From: an uncultured Acetatifactor sp.
Lineage (GTDB): Bacteria > Bacillota > Clostridia > Lachnospirales > Lachnospiraceae
Direction of reading: 5' to 3'
NCBI RefSeq assembly: GCF_910585425.1
Contig: NZ_CAJUCP010000044.1
Span: 29,073 to 49,842 of the forward strand
Length of the DNA: 20,770 bases
Both the position numbers and the translations under genes were made by a program. Within the stretch, counting starts at the first letter, position 1; each line of letters starts with the position of its first letter. Shown in pieces: positions 1-7,708 of the stretch. The notes beneath the pieces were generated by a model, which made no database searches, was not told where the DNA came from, and worked only from the letters and a program-made list of their open reading frames with translations.

Positions 1-10
1 AGATTGGAGA

Positions 11-245
11 GATGACTGGGTCGGATTTGGTGCTCAGGTCGGGCGGTGACTGGGTCGGATGCGATACTCAGGTTGGGGCGATGACTGGGTCGGACGCGGT
101 GTTCAGGTTGGGCGGTGACTGGTGCTCAGGTTGGGACGATGACTGGGTCGGGTTTGGTGTTGAGGTTGGGCGCTGGCTGGTGCGGATGCGGTGTTCAGGT
201 CGGAGAGATGGTTGGGTCGGGGTTGGTGTCCAGGTTGGAGTGATG
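11..245. repeat. 34-35 bp degenerate tandem repeat upstream of ABC exporter
   Basis: About eight imperfect copies of a unit built on TGACTGGGTCGG followed by GGTGTTCAGGTTGGG. Unit starts fall near 13, 47, 82, 116, 140, 174, 208 and 242, giving steps of 34 or 35 bases. The copy at 116 is shortened to 24. The reading frame of the downstream ABC gene stays open through the whole array to the window edge, but the unit length is not a multiple of three, so the array does not encode a regular protein repeat. I read it as a non-coding minisatellite. The array may continue left of the window. Confidence 0.8.
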
Positions 246-263
246 TCTGGGAGGAGAGGGATT

Positions 264-2033
264 ATGGCATCGAGGGAGACTGTACGGAAAAAGCCGAAGG
301 ATACGAAGGGGACGCTATTGCGTCTGCTTCGATATGTAGGAGCGTATAAATGGCTTCTGGCCATTATCGTGGCGCTGTGCTTTGTCAGCAATTTCCTTGC
401 GCTTCTGGGGCCCAGCATGGCGGGGTCTGCCATCAACGCGGCCTCGGCGGGGGCGGGAAAGGTGGATTTTGACCAGGTGTACTATTACGCGAAGCGGATG
501 CTGTTCTGCTATGTTTGCTCCTCCGTGGTCACGATCTGCATCAACATGATGATGATGTGCATCTCGAAATGGATCGCCAGGAAGATGCGGGGGGATGTGT
601 TCCACAAGCTCATGCGGCTGCCGGTGGGGTACTTTGACCGGAACCAGGCCGGGGACATCATCAGCCGGGTATCGTACGACATAGATGTAGTCAGCACCTG
701 CATCGCCACGGACGTGGTGCAGATACTGACCAGCCTGGTGACCGTGGTGGGGTCGCTGGCCATGATGATCTACATCGCGCCCACCATGTCGCTGATGGTG
801 CTGGTGACCATTCCGGCGGCAGTGATCTACACCGCGAAGATGCGGGGCATCACCCAGCCCAGATATTCCAGGCGCTCGAAGAATTACGGAATCATGAACG
901 GCTTCGTGGAGGAAATGTTCTCCGGGCAGAAGACGATAATGGCTTACGCCTATGAGGACAGAGTGTCCGAGCGCTTCGACACCATCAACCAGAACGCGGC
1001 GGAGGCCTACTATGACGCAGAGTACTACGGCGTCACCATGGGCCCCTCGGTGAACTTCATCAGCAACCTGGGCCTGTGCCTGATCGCCATGTTCGGCTCC
1101 TTCCTGTACATGCTGGGGAACATCACCCTGGGGCAGATTTCCTCCTTCGTGCTGTACTCCCGTAAGTTTTCCGGCCCGATCAACGAAATCGCCAATATCA
1201 CCAACGAGCTGTACTCGGCTCTGGCGGCGGCAGAGAGGGTGTTCGGTCTGCTGGACGAGGAAGAGGAGCTGGCGGACAGAAGCGGCGCCGCGGAGCTTGC
1301 AGGGGTGAAGGGCAATGTGGCCCTGGAGCATGTGTACTTCGGCTATGACAAGGGCCGCACCATCATCCATGACCTGAACCTGGAGGCCGGGGCCGGGAAG
1401 ATGGTGGCCATCGTAGGCCCCACCGGAGCCGGGAAGACCACCATCATCAACCTGCTGATGCGCTTCTATGACGTGGACAGCGGCAGGGTCCTGGTGGAGG
1501 GCGGAGACATCAGGGACTACACCAGGAGGAGCCTGCGGGGGGCCTACGCCATGGTGCTGCAGGACACCTGGGTGTTCAAGGGGACAATCTTCGACAATAT
1601 CGCCTACGGCAGGGAGGGGGCCACCATGGAGGAGGTGGTGGCTGCGGCAAAGGCCGCCTATATCCATCCCTTCATCATGCGGCTGCCCTTGGGGTACGAC
1701 ACCGTCATCAGCGAGGACGGCGGCAACATCTCAAAGGGCCAGAAGCAGCTCCTCACCATCGCCCGGGCCATGCTCTACGATGCCAGGATGCTGATACTGG
1801 ACGAGGCCACATCCAATGTGGACACCAGCACGGAGCGGAAGATCCAGAAGGCCATGCGGGAGCTGATGAAGGACAAGACCTGCTTCGTGATCGCCCACAG
1901 GCTGTCCACCATCCAGAATGCGGACTACATACTTGTAGTAAACAAGGGGGACATTGTGGAGCAGGGGAACCATGAGAGCCTGATGGAGCGGAAGGGATTC
2001 TATTATAAGCTGTATGCGGCGCAGTTCGAGTGA
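264..2033 (+). CDS. ABC transporter, fused permease and ATP-binding protein (exporter half-transporter)
   Basis: A 589-aa half-transporter: an N-terminal six-helix type-I exporter membrane domain (about residues 15-330) followed by a nucleotide-binding domain. Visible motifs are Walker A GPTGAGKTT (385-393), Q-loop in MVLQDTW, signature ISKGQ (near 489-493) in place of LSGGQ, Walker B LILDEA with D513 and catalytic E514, and H-loop H545 in IAHRLST. It should sit in the cytoplasmic membrane and export a substrate (drug, lipid or peptide) using ATP. The start at 264 was chosen because GGAGAGG lies just upstream and the protein then has the usual length. The frame is open further upstream, but that stretch is the tandem repeat. 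Clostridial exporters of this type are often encoded as adjacent pairs, so a partner may lie left of the window. Substrate unknown. Confidence 0.93.
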   Translation: MASRETVRKKPKDTKGTLLRLLRYVGAYKWLLAIIVALCFVSNFLALLGPSMAGSAINAASAGAGKVDFDQVYYYAKRMLFCYVCSSVVTICINMMMMCISKWIARKMRGDVFHKLMRLPVGYFDRNQAGDIISRVSYDIDVVSTCIATDVVQILTSLVTVVGSLAMMIYIAPTMSLMVLVTIPAAVIYTAKMRGITQPRYSRRSKNYGIMNGFVEEMFSGQKTIMAYAYEDRVSERFDTINQNAAEAYYDAEYYGVTMGPSVNFISNLGLCLIAMFGSFLYMLGNITLGQISSFVLYSRKFSGPINEIANITNELYSALAAAERVFGLLDEEEELADRSGAAELAGVKGNVALEHVYFGYDKGRTIIHDLNLEAGAGKMVAIVGPTGAGKTTIINLLMRFYDVDSGRVLVEGGDIRDYTRRSLRGAYAMVLQDTWVFKGTIFDNIAYGREGATMEEVVAAAKAAYIHPFIMRLPLGYDTVISEDGGNISKGQKQLLTIARAMLYDARMLILDEATSNVDTSTERKIQKAMRELMKDKTCFVIAHRLSTIQNADYILVVNKGDIVEQGNHESLMERKGFYYKLYAAQFE

Positions 2034-2070
2034 TTCGGGATTTTCGCGCCATAAAGAGCCATATGCAACC

Positions 2071-2121
2071 GCCGGTTGACAGATTTCCAAGCGCAATTGG
2101 TAGTTGTCAACCGGCTTTTTT
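2071..2121 (+). terminator. Rho-independent terminator after the ABC exporter
   Basis: GCCGGTTGAC (2071-2080) pairs perfectly with GTCAACCGGC (2106-2115) and is followed by six T residues (2116-2121). The 25-base loop contains an inner CCAA/TTGG stem (2087-2090 with 2097-2100). It begins 37 bases after the ABC stop codon. An extended -10 (TGC then TACGAT, 2121-2129) overlaps its tail and may start the next transcript, but has no clear -35 box. Confidence 0.85.
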
Positions 2122-2225
2122 GCTACGATTGCTCCATCCCGGGGCGGCCGGAAGGGGACGTCGTTCGGGAAAGGGGCACGGCAGGTGCGGAAAGGAAAAG
2201 CCGCCGAAGAGCGGCAGGAAAAATT

Positions 2226-3248
2226 ATGATTCTGGCAGATAAGGTCATGACATTGAGGAAGAAGAACGGATGGTCCCAGGAGGAGCTTGCGGAGAAGCTG
2301 AACATCTCCAGGCAGTCCGTGAGCAAATGGGAGAGCGGCGCTTCATTACCGGACATCGACAAGATCATCGCCCTCAGCGGCCTCTTCGGGGTCAGCACGG
2401 ACTATCTTCTGAAGGAAGAGCTGGAGACAGAGCAGCCTTCCGAGACCGAGGACGTCTATGAGGCGGCAAAGGAGAGGGCGGTCTCCCTGGAGGAGGCCAA
2501 CGGATTCATGGGCCTGGTCAAAAAGCTGGCGGGGCGGATCGCCTTTGGGGCGGGACTGTGCGTCCTCTCCCCCATCCCCATGATTGTGCTCAGCGGCCTG
2601 GCGGAGTACGGCGCGGATGCGGGAGTAAGAGGGGCGGCGGCCATAAGCGAGGACATGGCAGGGGGCTTCGGCATGGTCATACTCCTGATTCTGGTGGCCA
2701 TCGGCGTGGCGATTCTGATCCTCGGCGACATGCACACGGAAAAGTACCGGTATCTGGAGAAGGAGAAGCTGGCCCTGCAGTATGGCGTGGAGGGAATCGT
2801 CAGGAAGCGGAAGGAGGATTTCGCGGGGCGGTACCGCTTCTGTATCGTGGCGGGGGTCACGCTGTGCATCATCGGCGTGGTGCCCCTGATGGTGGCGGCA
2901 GCCTTTTCCGCGGGAGACCTGGCCTACATCTATTGTACGGCAGTTCTGCTCTCCATGGTAGCTGTGGCAGTGTTCCTGTTCGTATGGGCGGGCAGCATCC
3001 AGGGCAGCTTTGACAAGCTCCTGCAGGAGGGGGACTACACCGTGGAGGAAAAGGCGCTCCATAAGAAGACATCCTTCTTCCCTGCGGTGTACTGGTGCCT
3101 GGTCACCGCGCTGTTCCTGGGCGTGGGCCTGTATACCGACAACTGGAGGTACACAGCCTTTATCTGGCCCGTGGCGGCGCTGCTGTTCGTGGCGATTCTG
3201 TACATCGTGAAGGAAGTGGCGAAGGCCAGGCTGGAGAAGGGGGACTGA
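2226..3248 (+). CDS. XRE-family helix-turn-helix regulator with six predicted membrane helices
   Basis: A 340-aa protein. Residues 3-62 form a Cro/CI-type helix-turn-helix (WSQEELAEKLNISRQSVSKW, then a LPDIDKI segment and VSTDYLL). An acidic linker (63-90) leads to a membrane part with hydrophobic stretches near 106-124, 147-167, 204-226, 232-255, 284-303 and 311-329. This layout is common in Clostridia as a membrane-tethered DNA-binding protein; its signal is generally unknown. The start at 2226 is set by AGGA (2216-2219) six bases upstream and by the HTH beginning at once. It ends eight bases before the DUF1848 gene, so the two are probably one operon. Regulatory target unknown; regulation of its own operon is a reasonable guess. 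Confidence 0.88.
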   Translation: MILADKVMTLRKKNGWSQEELAEKLNISRQSVSKWESGASLPDIDKIIALSGLFGVSTDYLLKEELETEQPSETEDVYEAAKERAVSLEEANGFMGLVKKLAGRIAFGAGLCVLSPIPMIVLSGLAEYGADAGVRGAAAISEDMAGGFGMVILLILVAIGVAILILGDMHTEKYRYLEKEKLALQYGVEGIVRKRKEDFAGRYRFCIVAGVTLCIIGVVPLMVAAAFSAGDLAYIYCTAVLLSMVAVAVFLFVWAGSIQGSFDKLLQEGDYTVEEKALHKKTSFFPAVYWCLVTALFLGVGLYTDNWRYTAFIWPVAALLFVAILYIVKEVAKARLEKGD

Positions 3249-3256
3249 GAGGGGAC

Positions 3257-4195
3257 ATGATAATCAGCGCAAGCAGGAGAACCGATATCCCGGCATTCTT
3301 TTCCGACTGGTTCCTGAAGCGGATTGAAGAGGGATATGTGTATGTAAGGAATCCCATGAATGCCCGCCAGGTGAGCAAAATCAGCCTGGCGCCGGAGGTG
3401 GTGGACTGCATCGTGTTCTGGAGCAAGAATCCGGCCCCCATGATGGAAAAGCTGGGGCGGCTGGAGGGATATGCGCACTATTTCCAGTTTACGCTGAATG
3501 CCTATGGAAGGGATATGGAGGCGAATCTCCCGCCTCTGGACGAGAGGATGGATACATTCCGGCGGCTGTCAGAGCGGCTGGGCAGGCACAGGGTCATATG
3601 GCGGTATGACCCTGTCATCGTGAACGGCAGGTATCCGGTGGAGTGGCATAGGGAAAGATTTGGATATATGGCGGACAGACTGGGCGATTTTACGGAAAAG
3701 GTCACCATAAGCTTTATCGACCTGTATCCGAAGATTGGGGGCAGTATCCGGGGGAAGGATGTCCATGAGCTGTCCCATGGCCAGAAGGAGGCCCTGGCGG
3801 AGAGCTTCGCAGGGATTGCCCATGCCCATAAGCTGAACATAGACACCTGCGCGGAGGACATCGACCTGGATGCCTTTGGCATAGAGCATGCCCGCTGCAT
3901 TGACGACAGACTTGTCTCCAGACTGCTGGGATGCGCCATGGACCTGGGAAAGGACAAGAACCAGCGGCCTGCCTGCGGCTGCGCCGAGAGCATCGACATA
4001 GGGCTCTATGACACCTGTCAGAACGGCTGCGCCTACTGTTATGCCAACCACAGCCAAACGACCCGCCGCCGCAATCTCCAGGCATACGATCCGGACGCGC
4101 CGCTGTTGTGCAGCCGGGTGACAGAGCTGGACAGGATCACGGAGCGGAAGATGAAGAGCCGCCGGGACGGGCAGATGCGGCTGCCTGGCTTGTGA
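3257..4195 (+). CDS. DUF1848 family protein with C-terminal cysteine cluster
   Basis: A 312-aa protein opening with MIISASRRTDIPAF, the hallmark start of DUF1848, and continuing with VFWSKNP and a conserved WRYDP motif near 115-119. The last third carries five cysteines: C240 and C242, then C254-x3-C258-x2-C261 within DTCQNGCAYCYA. That spacing is the iron-sulfur triad of radical SAM enzymes and looks most like the CxYCY motif of spore photoproduct lyase, although here it is near the C-terminus. The family has no established function to my knowledge; metal or Fe-S binding is an inference. The start at 3257 has GAGGGG a few bases upstream and follows the XRE gene by eight bases, implying co-transcription. 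No terminator was recognised directly after it. Confidence 0.88.
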   Translation: MIISASRRTDIPAFFSDWFLKRIEEGYVYVRNPMNARQVSKISLAPEVVDCIVFWSKNPAPMMEKLGRLEGYAHYFQFTLNAYGRDMEANLPPLDERMDTFRRLSERLGRHRVIWRYDPVIVNGRYPVEWHRERFGYMADRLGDFTEKVTISFIDLYPKIGGSIRGKDVHELSHGQKEALAESFAGIAHAHKLNIDTCAEDIDLDAFGIEHARCIDDRLVSRLLGCAMDLGKDKNQRPACGCAESIDIGLYDTCQNGCAYCYANHSQTTRRRNLQAYDPDAPLLCSRVTELDRITERKMKSRRDGQMRLPGL

Positions 4196-4248
4196 CGCAG
4201 GACAAAGATATACGAAAAACAAAATATTTATATATAAAAAAACAAGCA

Positions 4249-4277
4249 TTGCCACCCGGGACCGGATATGTTATACT
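4249..4277 (+). promoter_or_regulatory. Strong sigma-A promoter with overlapping inverted repeat, upstream of Rpn gene
   Basis: TTGCCA (4249-4254), a 17-base spacer and TATACT (4272-4277), with an extended -10 TG at 4269-4270. The inverted repeat CTCAAAG (4276-4282) / CTTTGAG (4296-4302) begins within the -10 and spans the expected start site, so it could be an operator or the first hairpin of the transcript. The expected leader is about 125 bases long. The stretch just upstream (about 4205-4245) is very AT-rich, like an UP element. Confidence 0.75.
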
Positions 4278-4407
4278 CAAAGCAGTAACCAGATTCTTTG
4301 AGCAGGATATTCTAAATCCAGGCCATGTGCCTGCAAGGCTTTTCAATCTGTAATTCCGTCATTCAGAAACCCTGCTTAATACCAGAAAATGAATATGAGG
4401 AGGGCAA

Positions 4408-5376
4408 ATGGGTGAGCCGAACAATGCACTGGCGGTATATATGAACCGTCCTGACAGGATACGTTCAGTGCTGGAGTATTACATCGGAGAAAAGCTGCCG
4501 CAGGACTGGCAGTGTGTGGAGGCGAAAGGGTTCTATACTGTCCGGAACGCAAGGGGGAAGCTGTCCTTCCGCCAGAGGGATTTCATAGGAAATGCCAGCA
4601 TGTGCGGGGTAAGCTTCAAGCTGGCCCTGGAGAATCAGGACTCGGTGAACCTGACCTATCCATGGCGCCTGATGGAGCTGGACTGCCTGGCCTATGGAAA
4701 GGGGATTGAGGAGGTACAGGAGCGGAATGTGCTTTCCCGGGAAAAGTATGGGAAAGGGGACGATTTTAAGTACCGCTATAAAAAAGAAAACCGGATTGAG
4801 CCTATTCTGCATCTGACCTTGTATTGGGGGAAGGAGAAGTGGCGCAAGCCCCTGACATTAAAAGAGATGATGACGGATATCATGGCGCTGCCGGAGAGGA
4901 TGGCCGGGCTGGTGGGAGATTACAGGGTGAACCTGATTTCCATGCGCGCCATTCCGGAGAGCGATCTGCAGAAGATGGACTCGGATTTGAAATATGTGCT
5001 GGGATTCATGAAGCATACCGGTTCCAGGAAACGGTACGAGAAATATATCCGGGAAAACCGGGATTTTTTCTCAAGGATTCCCAGGAGCGCAGTGGACGTC
5101 ATCGATGCCTGTACGAATATAAAAGATCTCAGGGAGAGTCTGCGATATACATTGAATGAGGAGAGCGGAGAGGAGGAAGGGGATATGTGCAAAGCGCTGG
5201 ATGATATACAAAGGCATGCGGAGAAGAAAGGTGAGAAGAGAGGTGAAAGGAGAGGGAATCAGCGCACCAATAAACTGATTCGGCTGCTCCTTGCCGAAGG
5301 GCGCCAGGAGGATCTGCTCCGCTCGGCCACTGACAGGGTGTTCCAACAGCAGCTATTTCGGAAATACCATATCTGA
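4408..5376 (+). CDS. Rpn family PD-(D/E)XK protein (putative recombination-promoting nuclease/transposase-like)
   Basis: A 322-aa protein with the layout of the Lachnospiraceae Rpn/'PD-(D/E)XK nuclease family transposase' group: an RQRDF motif (D58), an ENQ triplet (E75-Q77) matching the family's IENQ, then a YPWRLMELDCLAYGKGIEE helix, a LHLTLYWGKEKWRKPLTLKEMM block (135-155) and a charged C-terminal tail with KKGEKRGERRG. Family members are DNA endonucleases that promote RecA-independent recombination; activity here is inferred. AGGAGGG (4398-4404) precedes the ATG. These genes are usually present in many copies per genome and often lie alone. Here it has its own strong promoter and is followed 96 bases later by the maturase gene, so read-through is possible. 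The tail residues after about 250 are variable in the family. Confidence 0.8.
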   Translation: MGEPNNALAVYMNRPDRIRSVLEYYIGEKLPQDWQCVEAKGFYTVRNARGKLSFRQRDFIGNASMCGVSFKLALENQDSVNLTYPWRLMELDCLAYGKGIEEVQERNVLSREKYGKGDDFKYRYKKENRIEPILHLTLYWGKEKWRKPLTLKEMMTDIMALPERMAGLVGDYRVNLISMRAIPESDLQKMDSDLKYVLGFMKHTGSRKRYEKYIRENRDFFSRIPRSAVDVIDACTNIKDLRESLRYTLNEESGEEEGDMCKALDDIQRHAEKKGEKRGERRGNQRTNKLIRLLLAEGRQEDLLRSATDRVFQQQLFRKYHI

Positions 5377-5387
5377 ACAGGGAAGGC

Positions 5388-5445
5388 GATCAGAGGAAAT
5401 CAATCAGAAGAAATTGATTTAGAAGAAATTGATTATAAGAAATCG
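5388..5445. repeat. Short 15-bp tandem repeat
   Basis: Roughly four degenerate copies of GATTTAGAAGAAATT in tandem at 5388, 5401, 5416 and 5431, in the 96-base gap between the Rpn gene and the maturase gene. AT-rich compared with the flanks. No terminator hairpin was seen in this gap. Confidence 0.65.
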
Positions 5446-5472
5446 GATCTGCGGACAAGGAGATAAAAAGAG

Positions 5473-6636
5473 ATGCCACCACTTAGCGTAATGATAAAGC
5501 CCTCCTCGGGCAACTGCAACATGAGCTGCGCATACTGCTTCTACTGTGACGAGATGCGCAACAGGACGCAGCCCTCCTACGGCTTCATGACGGAGGAGAC
5601 CCTGAAGAACGTGATCCGCAGGACGCTGCTAAGGGCGGAGGGCCATATCAGCTATGCCTTCCAGGGCGGGGAGCCCACCCTGCGGGGGCTGGACTTCTTC
5701 CGGAAGGTCATGGAGTACCAGAGGCTGTACAACAGGCGGGGCATCCGTGTCTCAAATGCCTTCCAGACCAACGGCTACGCGCTGGATGACGACTGGTGCA
5801 GCTTTTTTGCGCAGTACCGGTTCCTGGTGGGCCTGTCCGTGGACGGCACGAAAGAAATCCATGATTCCCTGCGGCGGGGCAGAGGGGACATGGGGCCTAC
5901 CTTCGACAGGGTGGACGCCGCCGCAGGGCTGCTGGAGAAGCACGGAGTGGAGTACAACATCCTCACGGTGGTGACCAGGCAGGTGGCGGAGAACATCAAA
6001 GAGATATATCGGTTCTACGATAAAAAAGGATGGAGATACCAGCAATACATCGAGTGCCTGGATCCTCTGGAGAAGGAATGGGGACAGGAGCCCCACTCCC
6101 TGACGCCGGAGGCCTATGGACGGTTTCTGATTGATTTGTTCACGCTGTGGCATGAGGACTGGCGGCGGGGGCGGATGCCCTACAATCGCAAGTTTGAGAA
6201 CTATGTGGCCATCCTCCTGGGGCGCATGCCGGAGTCCTGCGAGCAGAGGGGCGTCTGCGGCATGCAGATGGTAGTGGAGGCGGACGGCAGCGTCTACCCC
6301 TGCGATTTCTATGTGATGGACAGATACCGGCTGGGGAATTTCAACACGGACCGGGTGGACCACATTGACATGAAGCGCCGGGAAATCGCATTCGTGGAGG
6401 AATCCGGGAAGGTCTCCCAGGTCTGCAGGAACTGCGGGTATTACAGGGTCTGCCGGGGCGGATGCCAGAGGAGCAAGCTGTTCTACCCGGAGGAGAAGGG
6501 ATACAGGAGCTACTTCTGCGAGGGGTACAGGATGTTCTTCCGGGAATGCCTGGGGAGGCTCCAGGAGATGGCGGACTGGGTGGAAAAGGGTGCGGACAAA
6601 AGAAAGCATTCAGAATCAGGAAAGCCGCGGCGGTAG
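5473..6636 (+). CDS. Anaerobic sulfatase-maturating enzyme (radical SAM/SPASM formylglycine-generating enzyme)
   Basis: A 387-aa radical SAM protein that by family oxidises a cysteine or serine in sulfatases to formylglycine without oxygen. C15-x3-C19-x2-C22 (CNMSCAYC) followed by FYC binds the SAM cluster; QGGEPTLRG (64-72) and NAFQTNG (95-101) are typical. The SPASM part holds C256, C262, C277, C318, C321, C327, C331 and C349. From memory this is the auxiliary-cluster spacing of the Clostridium perfringens enzyme shifted by one residue, and D278 after C277 matches its proposed catalytic aspartate. AAGGAG lies about ten bases before the ATG. No sulfatase gene is present in the window, so it presumably acts in trans. 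The neighbour downstream is a transglutaminase-fold protein 76 bases away. A related SPASM peptide-modifying role is the alternative. Confidence 0.88.
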   Translation: MPPLSVMIKPSSGNCNMSCAYCFYCDEMRNRTQPSYGFMTEETLKNVIRRTLLRAEGHISYAFQGGEPTLRGLDFFRKVMEYQRLYNRRGIRVSNAFQTNGYALDDDWCSFFAQYRFLVGLSVDGTKEIHDSLRRGRGDMGPTFDRVDAAAGLLEKHGVEYNILTVVTRQVAENIKEIYRFYDKKGWRYQQYIECLDPLEKEWGQEPHSLTPEAYGRFLIDLFTLWHEDWRRGRMPYNRKFENYVAILLGRMPESCEQRGVCGMQMVVEADGSVYPCDFYVMDRYRLGNFNTDRVDHIDMKRREIAFVEESGKVSQVCRNCGYYRVCRGGCQRSKLFYPEEKGYRSYFCEGYRMFFRECLGRLQEMADWVEKGADKRKHSESGKPRR

Positions 6637-6712
6637 ATGCTATACTGGCAATGGCATCCGGGACAGCCTGTCCGGGCAGATGCCGAAAAAACCGATTCGG
6701 AGGACGCGGCTT

Positions 6713-7615
6713 ATGGAAGAGAATATTTTGGAGCATTACAGGAAGACGAGCACCTATACATACGCGGGGGCCTACGGGGAGTATTTCCGCTCCCTGCCGG
6801 ATGATATTCCCATGCTGGGCAGGCTGGTCTGCGGCCAGGTGATACACAGGGTCACCCTGAAGGAGGGCAACACCAATGCCAACGCCACACTGCTCTACGG
6901 CGATATGGACAGATACCCCTGGTACAGGATGCGCTGCGAGGATGATGTCCTGCTGACGGCCCCGGCCATGACGGCGGAGCTGTTCCGCATGGACGGGCGC
7001 GGGTTCGTGAGGGACAGGAAGACAGAAGACAAAATAGTAGTCACATGCCGCTATGTGTCCGTGCTCATGAGCGCGATCCTGAAAGCCAAAGGCATTCCCG
7101 CCAGATGCCGTGCCGGGTTCGCCCCTTATTTCAGGGAAGGGGTCAGCATGGATCATTGGATTAATCAGTATTACAGCCGGGAGGAGGGCCGCTGGATTAC
7201 CTTTGACGCGGACGGGTTCTATGAGGAGAGCGGCATGCCCCTTACCCAGTACGACATACCACAGGAGAGCTTTGACTGGGTGGCGCAGGCCTATCTGGCA
7301 GTGCGCAGGGGGGAGACGGACGGGAAGCAGTTCCTTTATGCGGACTGTCTGGGAACCTGCGCCCTTCCCGCGCTGATTCGCTATCTGATCTATGATTTCC
7401 ATGCATTGATGAACCAGGAGCTGACATACACCTTCCTGCCCGCTTATCTGGACGGGAGGCTGGAGAGGCTGACGGAAGAGGAGCTGGGGGAGCTGGATCT
7501 CCTTGCCGGGTGGATGGCGGAGCCGGACAGGTATTTCGGGGAGCTGTGCGGGCTCTGGGAGCGGGAGCGGAAGCTGCGGATTCTGAACAGCCCTTTGGTG
7601 GCGATATCCGTATAA
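6713..7615 (+). CDS. Transglutaminase-like (papain-fold) domain protein
   Basis: A 300-aa cytoplasmic protein without signal peptide. The core has C112 in TCRYVSVLMSAILKAKGIPA, H148 in DHWINQYY and D165 in WITFDAD, the order and spacing of the Cys-His-Asp triad of bacterial transglutaminase-like proteins. These act as amidases, cross-linkers or proteases; the substrate here is unknown. Flanking regions (1-100 and 190-300) are helical and unrecognised. The start at 6713 is supported by GGAGG (6699-6703); an in-frame ATG at 6680 has a poorer ribosome site. It follows the maturase gene by 76 bases. That gap holds a small hairpin (GGACA/TGTCC) and an extended -10 (TGC TATACT, 6638-6646) without a good -35, so it may be co-transcribed or have a weak promoter of its own. 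Confidence 0.82.
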   Translation: MEENILEHYRKTSTYTYAGAYGEYFRSLPDDIPMLGRLVCGQVIHRVTLKEGNTNANATLLYGDMDRYPWYRMRCEDDVLLTAPAMTAELFRMDGRGFVRDRKTEDKIVVTCRYVSVLMSAILKAKGIPARCRAGFAPYFREGVSMDHWINQYYSREEGRWITFDADGFYEESGMPLTQYDIPQESFDWVAQAYLAVRRGETDGKQFLYADCLGTCALPALIRYLIYDFHALMNQELTYTFLPAYLDGRLERLTEEELGELDLLAGWMAEPDRYFGELCGLWERERKLRILNSPLVAISV

Positions 7616-7631
7616 AAAATTTTTTAGTATA

Positions 7632-7660
7632 TTGTAATCGAAAGCCGCATATGCTATAAT
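7632..7660 (+). promoter_or_regulatory. Near-consensus promoter for the antisense RNA of the toxin-like locus
   Basis: TTGTAA (7632-7637), a 17-base spacer and perfect TATAAT (7655-7660), with extended -10 TG at 7652-7653. The expected start is near 7667. No open reading frame follows before the hairpin at 7709-7745, so it appears to drive a short untranslated RNA. It lies just after the transglutaminase gene. Confidence 0.78.
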
Positions 7661-7675
7661 GTAACTGGTTATGAC

Positions 7676-7698
7676 GACTGAAATATGCATGACAGCAC
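7676..7698 (+). repeat. Direct repeat, antisense-RNA copy
   Basis: GACTGAAATATG, then CAT, one base and ACAGCAC. It matches the copy at 7862-7886 except for a two-base insertion and one substitution there. It lies between the antisense promoter and the shared terminator. Confidence 0.8.
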
Positions 7699-7708
7699 AA
7701 AAAGGAAC

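Noticed and set aside
11..245. CRISPR array
   Set aside because: Units are contiguous and diverged with no unique spacers and no cas genes nearby. The same applies to the 42-bp units at 8809-8998.
12..263. N-terminal extension of the ABC protein through the tandem repeats
   Set aside because: The extension is low-complexity, differs in each unit because the unit is not a multiple of three, and the ATG at 264 has its own ribosome site and gives the normal family length.
315..1667. 450-codon minus-strand open frame opposite the ABC exporter
   Set aside because: It is a shadow of GC-rich coding DNA. The translation is His/Gly/Gln-rich with no recognisable domain, while the plus strand encodes a complete ABC protein.
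2076..2225. Upstream extension of the XRE protein from a TTG at 2076
   Set aside because: It would start inside the terminator stem and adds 50 residues without family match; the ATG at 2226 has a proper ribosome site.
6638..6646. Promoter for the transglutaminase-like gene (TGC TATACT)
   Set aside because: The extended -10 is good but no -35 is visible and the maturase gene lies just upstream, so it is mentioned only in the gene entry.
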